Positions 31,256 to 34,597 of a stretch of DNA of 34,597 bases are shown piece by piece (position 1 is the stretch's first letter; each line of letters opens with the position of its first letter). The stretch is from contig CBDUQN010000024.1 in the NCBI GenBank assembly GCA_965369375.1, forward strand, positions 1 to 34,597, written 5' to 3'. This DNA is from CBDUQN01 sp965369375. Its GTDB lineage: Bacteria > Krumholzibacteriota > Krumholzibacteriia > Krumholzibacteriales > Krumholzibacteriaceae. Position numbers and translations under genes: made by a program. The notes below the pieces were generated by a model. The model worked only from the letters and a program-made list of their open reading frames with translations, was not told the origin of the DNA and searched no databases.

Positions 31256-31621
31256 CTAGGTGCTGAGCCATGCAAGCGCTGTTTCCATCGAATAAAAGAT
31301 CCTAACCTGGACGCCTCTATTCTGAAGGATTGTTTCGAGGAATCCGAGATCTTCCTTTGTGCTTTCTGATATTACAACGGCGAATCTCATAATCCGGAGT
31401 ATATCAGAACCTGATATGCTGGTTCCAAAATCAAAGAGTTTCATCGTTGAGGGAAGGGATGTTTCCTCTGTGGCATCCACGAGTATTCTTGTGTAATTGC
31501 GCTCCCGCGCTAATTTGACAACCAAATCCCGCGATTCGGCGATATCCTGCTCGGTCACCTCACCAAAGGAATGAACCACGATCGTCCCGATATCTTCACG
31601 CACACTCACCCTCTCAGGCAT
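31256..31621 (-). CDS. SpoIIAA-like/STAS-fold protein
   Basis: 121 aa from ATG 31621; GGAG lies 7 nt upstream. The pattern is alternating strand-helix as in SpoIIAA-like (PF11964-type) proteins: VSVREDIGTIVVHSFGEVTE (~5-24), a helix with ESRDLVVKLARERNYT, the strand RILVDATEET, then 'MRFAVVISESTKEDLGFLE' and VRIFYSMETALAWL. The last block, ending in a Trp-Leu helix, is common to this family, in which a small strand-helix domain is thought to bind lipid or protein partners. No serine phosphorylation motif of true anti-anti-sigma factors (D-S-S-G) is present, so a sigma-regulatory role is not supported. It heads a unit with DinB and the alcohol dehydrogenase. Confidence 0.85.
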   Translation of the reverse strand: MPERVSVREDIGTIVVHSFGEVTEQDIAESRDLVVKLARERNYTRILVDATEETSLPSTMKLFDFGTSISGSDILRIMRFAVVISESTKEDLGFLETILQNRGVQVRIFYSMETALAWLST

Positions 31622-31688
31622 TTCGCTTCTCCATAGAAAAGGATATCAGTTGAGTAGTCCGATCAAGCATGACCATCGCTGCAAAACA

Positions 31689-31717
31689 AGAGTACCGCAA
31701 GGAGACCGTTGTGTCAA
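31689..31717 (-). promoter_or_regulatory. Candidate promoter of the STAS-DinB-ADH unit
   Basis: On the minus strand: consensus TTGACA (31712-31717), 17-bp spacer, TACTCT (31689-31694, 3 of 6). The -35 is perfect but the -10 is weak. It lies 68 bp before the STAS-like start, within the 110-bp gap after the alpha/beta hydrolase. Confidence 0.4.
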
Positions 31718-31731
31718 CGCTCAACCGAACA

Positions 31732-32547
31732 CTATAACTCGAGAAACTCCGCAACCGTCGCGTAAAACTCCCGAGGATTATCGATCATCATGCCGTGCCC
31801 GCTGTTTCGAATCATATATGCTCTCACTCCCTCAAGCTTCCGCAAAATGGGCATCTCATGATTTTTCTCACCCCAGAAGTAACCCGCCTTGCACGGCAAT
31901 AGGGTGAAGCGCTCGAGAAGTTCCCCGGAATCCGACCATTCGACCATCGATCGTGCGCTTCTGTGCACTGCTATCGGGGTGGTATGTTCATATTCGAGAA
32001 TGGGATCATCCGAGAAGCGCGTCTTTTGTTCCTCGAAAATGCGCAATCGATATTCTTCGAGAGAGGCGTCCGAGATACCCCGGCTGAGCATACCGCAATC
32101 CTCGGCAATCAGATTCCCCTCGATATTTGCGAATGCGTCAATGCGATCGAACAGGCGTGGAGAGAACAACAGTCCTACCGCCCCTCCCATGCTATGAGCC
32201 ACAACCTGGATCTTAGCCGGCGGGAACTGCTCCAACAACTGCTCGCATAGTTTCGCCTGATCATCCATCGTATATGAAAATTGATCGGGTTTGCAGGAAC
32301 GCCCAAAACCCACCAGGTCAGGCAGAAACAATGAAGCATTTGGAAAGTACCGCTCGTTCAGAGCATAACGAAAGGTATCCCGCGAACATGCGAGTCCATG
32401 TAGAAATACGATCAGGTTCCCGGCATCCGGCTTATAATCATATAAAAAATTGAGCCCCTTGTCTTCGATGGTTACATCATACTCATGGCAGCCATCTATA
32501 ATCCTAATCGGTCTCGAGCCATAGCGGGATCCGGAATGATCGCCCAT
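31732..32547 (-). CDS. Alpha/beta-fold hydrolase
   Basis: 271 aa from ATG 32547, with GGGAG 10 nt upstream. Blocks in order: LIVFLHGLACSRDTFRYAL (45-63, oxyanion loop HGLA), 'SLFLPDLVGFGRSCKP' (72-87), nucleophile elbow VVAHSMGGAVGL (Ser119), and late catalytic His in MIRNSGHGMMIDNP (~255). The acid residue would be in the 'KAGYFWGEKNHEM' region. There is no signal peptide. Relatives hydrolyse esters, C-C bonds or epoxides, and substrate is not readable here. It is 63 bp downstream of the histidine phosphatase on the same strand. Confidence 0.92.
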   Translation of the reverse strand: MGDHSGSRYGSRPIRIIDGCHEYDVTIEDKGLNFLYDYKPDAGNLIVFLHGLACSRDTFRYALNERYFPNASLFLPDLVGFGRSCKPDQFSYTMDDQAKLCEQLLEQFPPAKIQVVAHSMGGAVGLLFSPRLFDRIDAFANIEGNLIAEDCGMLSRGISDASLEEYRLRIFEEQKTRFSDDPILEYEHTTPIAVHRSARSMVEWSDSGELLERFTLLPCKAGYFWGEKNHEMPILRKLEGVRAYMIRNSGHGMMIDNPREFYATVAEFLEL

Positions 32548-32610
32548 CGTGCAATAACTCCCGTTGCTTAATCAAATAGCGAATTCATAATTGGGAATTG
32601 ATTCAGAATA

Positions 32611-33237
32611 TCAGAAATCGTATCGATCCTGCTCGAGCAATTTTATCGTGCGCTCTTCGAGCATTCGGTAGCCGGCCATCGTAAATGAGCTGAAATCCAG
32701 ATTCGAAACATATTCGGCCAACGACTCGATGCAGTTTAATCCTCGAAGCAAACCATGAAACTGCTGAAGAAATACGCCGTGCGAGACGATCAACACACTC
32801 TTGCCGCGGTAATGCTTGAATATGAAACGTCGAAATTTCTTTGCCCTTGCCCTGAGATCTTCAAAGGGCTCTGCTCCCGGCGGATTGACTGAGTGTGTGT
32901 CGTTCCCCACCTTTATAAACAGTATCTTCGGCCTGATCTTTTTTGTTTCTTCCCATGTCAGCCCTTGCAGCATGCCGTATTTCCGCTCATTGCAGAGCTC
33001 ACTCGTCACAATTTTGTATCGATTGCCGACAAGCAACCGTGCGGTATCTATGGATCTGCACAAAGCGGATGAAACCACCCCATCGAATTTCATATCTTTG
33101 AGCTTGCTCGCAGCTTCGCGTGCCTCCCGAATCCCTCTCTGACTCAATGGCGCGTCTATCCATCCGGCATAGCGAGACTGTTCTCCGTACGTTGTCTTGG
33201 CGTGCCTGATCGTATGAATCTGAATGTATGTCTTTAT
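32611..33237 (-). CDS. Histidine phosphatase family protein, likely non-canonical start
   Basis: Phosphohistidine-mechanism phosphatase/mutase fold. Reading from the first ATG/GTG/TTG (TTG 33147) gives 178 aa that lack the catalytic motif, but the same frame continues upstream as YIQIHTIRHAKTTYGE, with the RH catalytic pair, then RYAGWIDAPLSQRG. The open frame runs back to a TGA inside the enolase-like gene and contains no ATG, GTG or TTG. I set the start at ATA 33237, which has GGAG 8 nt upstream and gives 208 aa with Arg11-His12. Later residues are present: SSALCRSIDTARLL (Arg), ERKYGML (Glu) and LIVSHGVFLQQF (His). The start therefore overlaps no gene but begins 2 nt after the enolase-like stop. 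A sequencing error is the other explanation. Confidence 0.8.
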   Translation of the reverse strand: MKTYIQIHTIRHAKTTYGEQSRYAGWIDAPLSQRGIREAREAASKLKDMKFDGVVSSALCRSIDTARLLVGNRYKIVTSELCNERKYGMLQGLTWEETKKIRPKILFIKVGNDTHSVNPPGAEPFEDLRARAKKFRRFIFKHYRGKSVLIVSHGVFLQQFHGLLRGLNCIESLAEYVSNLDFSSFTMAGYRMLEERTIKLLEQDRYDF

Positions 33238-33239
33238 TT

Positions 33240-34430
33240 TTATTTCTCCGTGAGCCGTATAATCTCATTGAGCCTGATGATGGAAGAATAGTCCGTAAGG
33301 AGAGGGCCGATCTTGATGTATTCGACGCCGAATGCACATGTGAGAGTCGAAAGAAAGACCGATTCGGTGCTTATCGAGCGATGGGAAGTGATAACGATCT
33401 GTTTTGCGGCCCGAGCTGCTTCGACAGCACGAATGACCGCAGATACCGTCCCGGCCTGGTTCGGCTTGATAATGACGCCGTGCGTATACCTGTGCTTCGC
33501 GCCATCAGCAATTTTTTTCTCATCGGAAGAGTAGAAATTATCACCGATAATGTTACAGACATTTTGATTCGTCGTCAACCTCGTCCAATTATCATAATCC
33601 TGCTCATGCAGTGGATCCTCGAGAAATCTCAAGCCGCATTCATCGATCAATTTCAACCAGTATTCACAGAATTCATCGCCGCTTCGCAGCTTCTCATCGG
33701 TGAGCGCCAACCGGTATCCGTCCTCTGTCTTGAGGTCTCCGCCGGAGGCATCAATCATCAGATCATACTTATCGGAAAGTCCCAAACCGTCCCGGATGCC
33801 GAGAAGAAACTCGATGCACTCACGATTATCGCGCGTGGCAAACCGGCTGACGGGATTGTCGTTGACGAGCACCGTCTCAAGGCCCCGCAACTTCTCATGC
33901 ACGGCCCGCTGGATCTCCCGATGATCGCGTATAATCTCCTCGATATCGTTATCGCGGGAAACGAGAATATACTCATGGAAATCGCTCAGGACGGGATTCG
34001 TGTACGCATGGTGGCCGCCGTTTAGAATGTTGAGACAGAATTTCGGCGCCGCAGGCAGCGCATCTTGCCTGTCGAACAGCTCAAAAACGGACTCTCTCGT
34101 TCTTCGAGCATTGAAGAACGCGAGCGAAAGCGCGAGACAATTGTTGTTGCCGAAACTGGTACGATATTTATGGAGATGTTCATCGAATGTCTCTTGCGTA
34201 TGCCGGTTGTCTAGGATTCGATCGCGCTTTATCGTCTCCAGTATCGTATCCGGCTCTATTGTGATCGATTTATCCTCATATACACTTATCGTTTCCCCCC
34301 GGGGAGCAGCGCCGGCACCGATAGAACCATCGGAGAGTTCGATAACGAACTCGTTGGTGAATTCCACATGTGAATTCAGAATCCTCCTGTGGGATATCGA
34401 CACTATCTTCATCTCACTGTTTTCCGCCAT
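33240..34430 (-). CDS. Enolase superfamily protein, enolase paralogue lacking the general-acid Glu
   Basis: 396 aa from ATG 34430 (GGAGG 11 nt upstream; ATG 34412 is an alternative), shorter than the ~430 aa of enolase. It aligns by motif to enolase: GAAPRGETISVYED (the S-loop region), 'NILNGGHHAYTNP' (His141), FHEYILV (Glu153), MIDASGG (Asp227), FLEDPLHEQD (Glu271), IGDNFYSSD (Asp297), IIKPNQAGTVSAV (Lys322), TSHRSISTES (His350) and YIKIGP (Lys373). Metal ligands and the base lysine are kept. The segment for the conserved GDEGG (general acid Glu209 in E. coli) reads VNDNPVS (188-194), with Asn at the Glu position. So it is unlikely to be a housekeeping enolase; the reaction is unknown. The histidine phosphatase follows at once. 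Confidence 0.85.
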   Translation of the reverse strand: MAENSEMKIVSISHRRILNSHVEFTNEFVIELSDGSIGAGAAPRGETISVYEDKSITIEPDTILETIKRDRILDNRHTQETFDEHLHKYRTSFGNNNCLALSLAFFNARRTRESVFELFDRQDALPAAPKFCLNILNGGHHAYTNPVLSDFHEYILVSRDNDIEEIIRDHREIQRAVHEKLRGLETVLVNDNPVSRFATRDNRECIEFLLGIRDGLGLSDKYDLMIDASGGDLKTEDGYRLALTDEKLRSGDEFCEYWLKLIDECGLRFLEDPLHEQDYDNWTRLTTNQNVCNIIGDNFYSSDEKKIADGAKHRYTHGVIIKPNQAGTVSAVIRAVEAARAAKQIVITSHRSISTESVFLSTLTCAFGVEYIKIGPLLTDYSSIIRLNEIIRLTEK

Positions 34431-34597
34431 TTCGCTTTACGCCTCCATAGATGACAGCCTAGACCATTTCCCGATATATGCAAAATCAATTCCTCAAATA
34501 TCATCCTGTCGAGAGGAAAAACCCCTGTTCTTTCCCTATCCTGGACTTTAGCAAATTACGGGAATTATTTCAAAGATTCCCCAACCCGGGCCTGAAC

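Noticed and set aside
1..34597. CRISPR array, defence island, prophage, insertion sequence or tRNA/rRNA gene
   Set aside because: No regularly spaced repeats, transposase or integrase motifs, or RNA gene cloverleaf elements were seen; the repeats present are two-copy local duplications.

Overview
The window looks like chromosome from a Gram-negative, probably free-living bacterium with moderate GC content. Evidence for an outer membrane is an Omp85/BamA-type barrel protein, a second exported barrel-like protein and several signal peptides or lipoprotein-like N-termini. The mix of families (DUF6588-like, DUF6498-like, DUF1684, DUF3052, KptA, split LKR/SDH lysine catabolism) is what one sees in FCB-type or candidate-phylum genomes, but I cannot name a taxon from the sequence. 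I see no tRNA, rRNA, CRISPR array, insertion sequence, integrase or phage gene.

Layout. 96-2240 (-): exported or membrane-anchored prolyl oligopeptidase. 2555-4136 (+): two-gene exported/envelope unit ending at a bidirectional terminator shared with a convergent DUF4870 membrane gene. That gene and a glycosyltransferase (4765-6000, +) diverge from promoters whose -35 boxes overlap. 6091-11004 (-): six-gene run: degenerate receiver-domain fragment, DUF3052, uridine kinase, methyltransferase, DUF1684 lipoprotein, and an asparagine-synthetase-like protein without the glutaminase cysteine. 11114-12007 (+): DUF6498-like membrane protein, convergent with kptA (12002-12553, -), whose first seven codons are duplicated just upstream as a mini-ORF.

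12949-16801 (+) is a tight operon for lysine:2-oxoglutarate reductase, saccharopine dehydrogenase and ornithine aminotransferase. The pathway's third enzyme, an ALDH7-type aminoadipate-semialdehyde dehydrogenase, lies at 27918-29444 on the other strand. Between them, facing the operon, are an ornithine-cyclodeaminase-family protein, a threonine-dehydratase-like enzyme, an aminotransferase and an exported protein. Together this is an amino-acid catabolism neighbourhood (lysine, ornithine, a hydroxy-amino acid).

21704-27665 (-) carries a 57-aa two-helix membrane protein, an ADP-ribosylglycohydrolase, a tautomerase, a hotdog thioesterase, a flavodoxin-like reductase, an Omp85-like barrel, DUF2721 and an exported RNase Z-like metallo-hydrolase. 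29647-34430 (-) carries a zinc alcohol dehydrogenase, DinB, a SpoIIAA-like/STAS protein, an alpha/beta hydrolase, a histidine phosphatase and an enolase paralogue.

The points most worth a second look are: the enolase paralogue, which keeps the metal ligands but lacks the general-acid Glu, next to a phosphoglycerate-mutase-like phosphatase; that phosphatase and the DUF3052 gene, both of whose conserved N-termini extend upstream of any ATG/GTG/TTG; the apparently split receiver-DUF3052 fusion; and the two local duplications at the 5' end of kptA and the 3' end of the ALDH7 gene.
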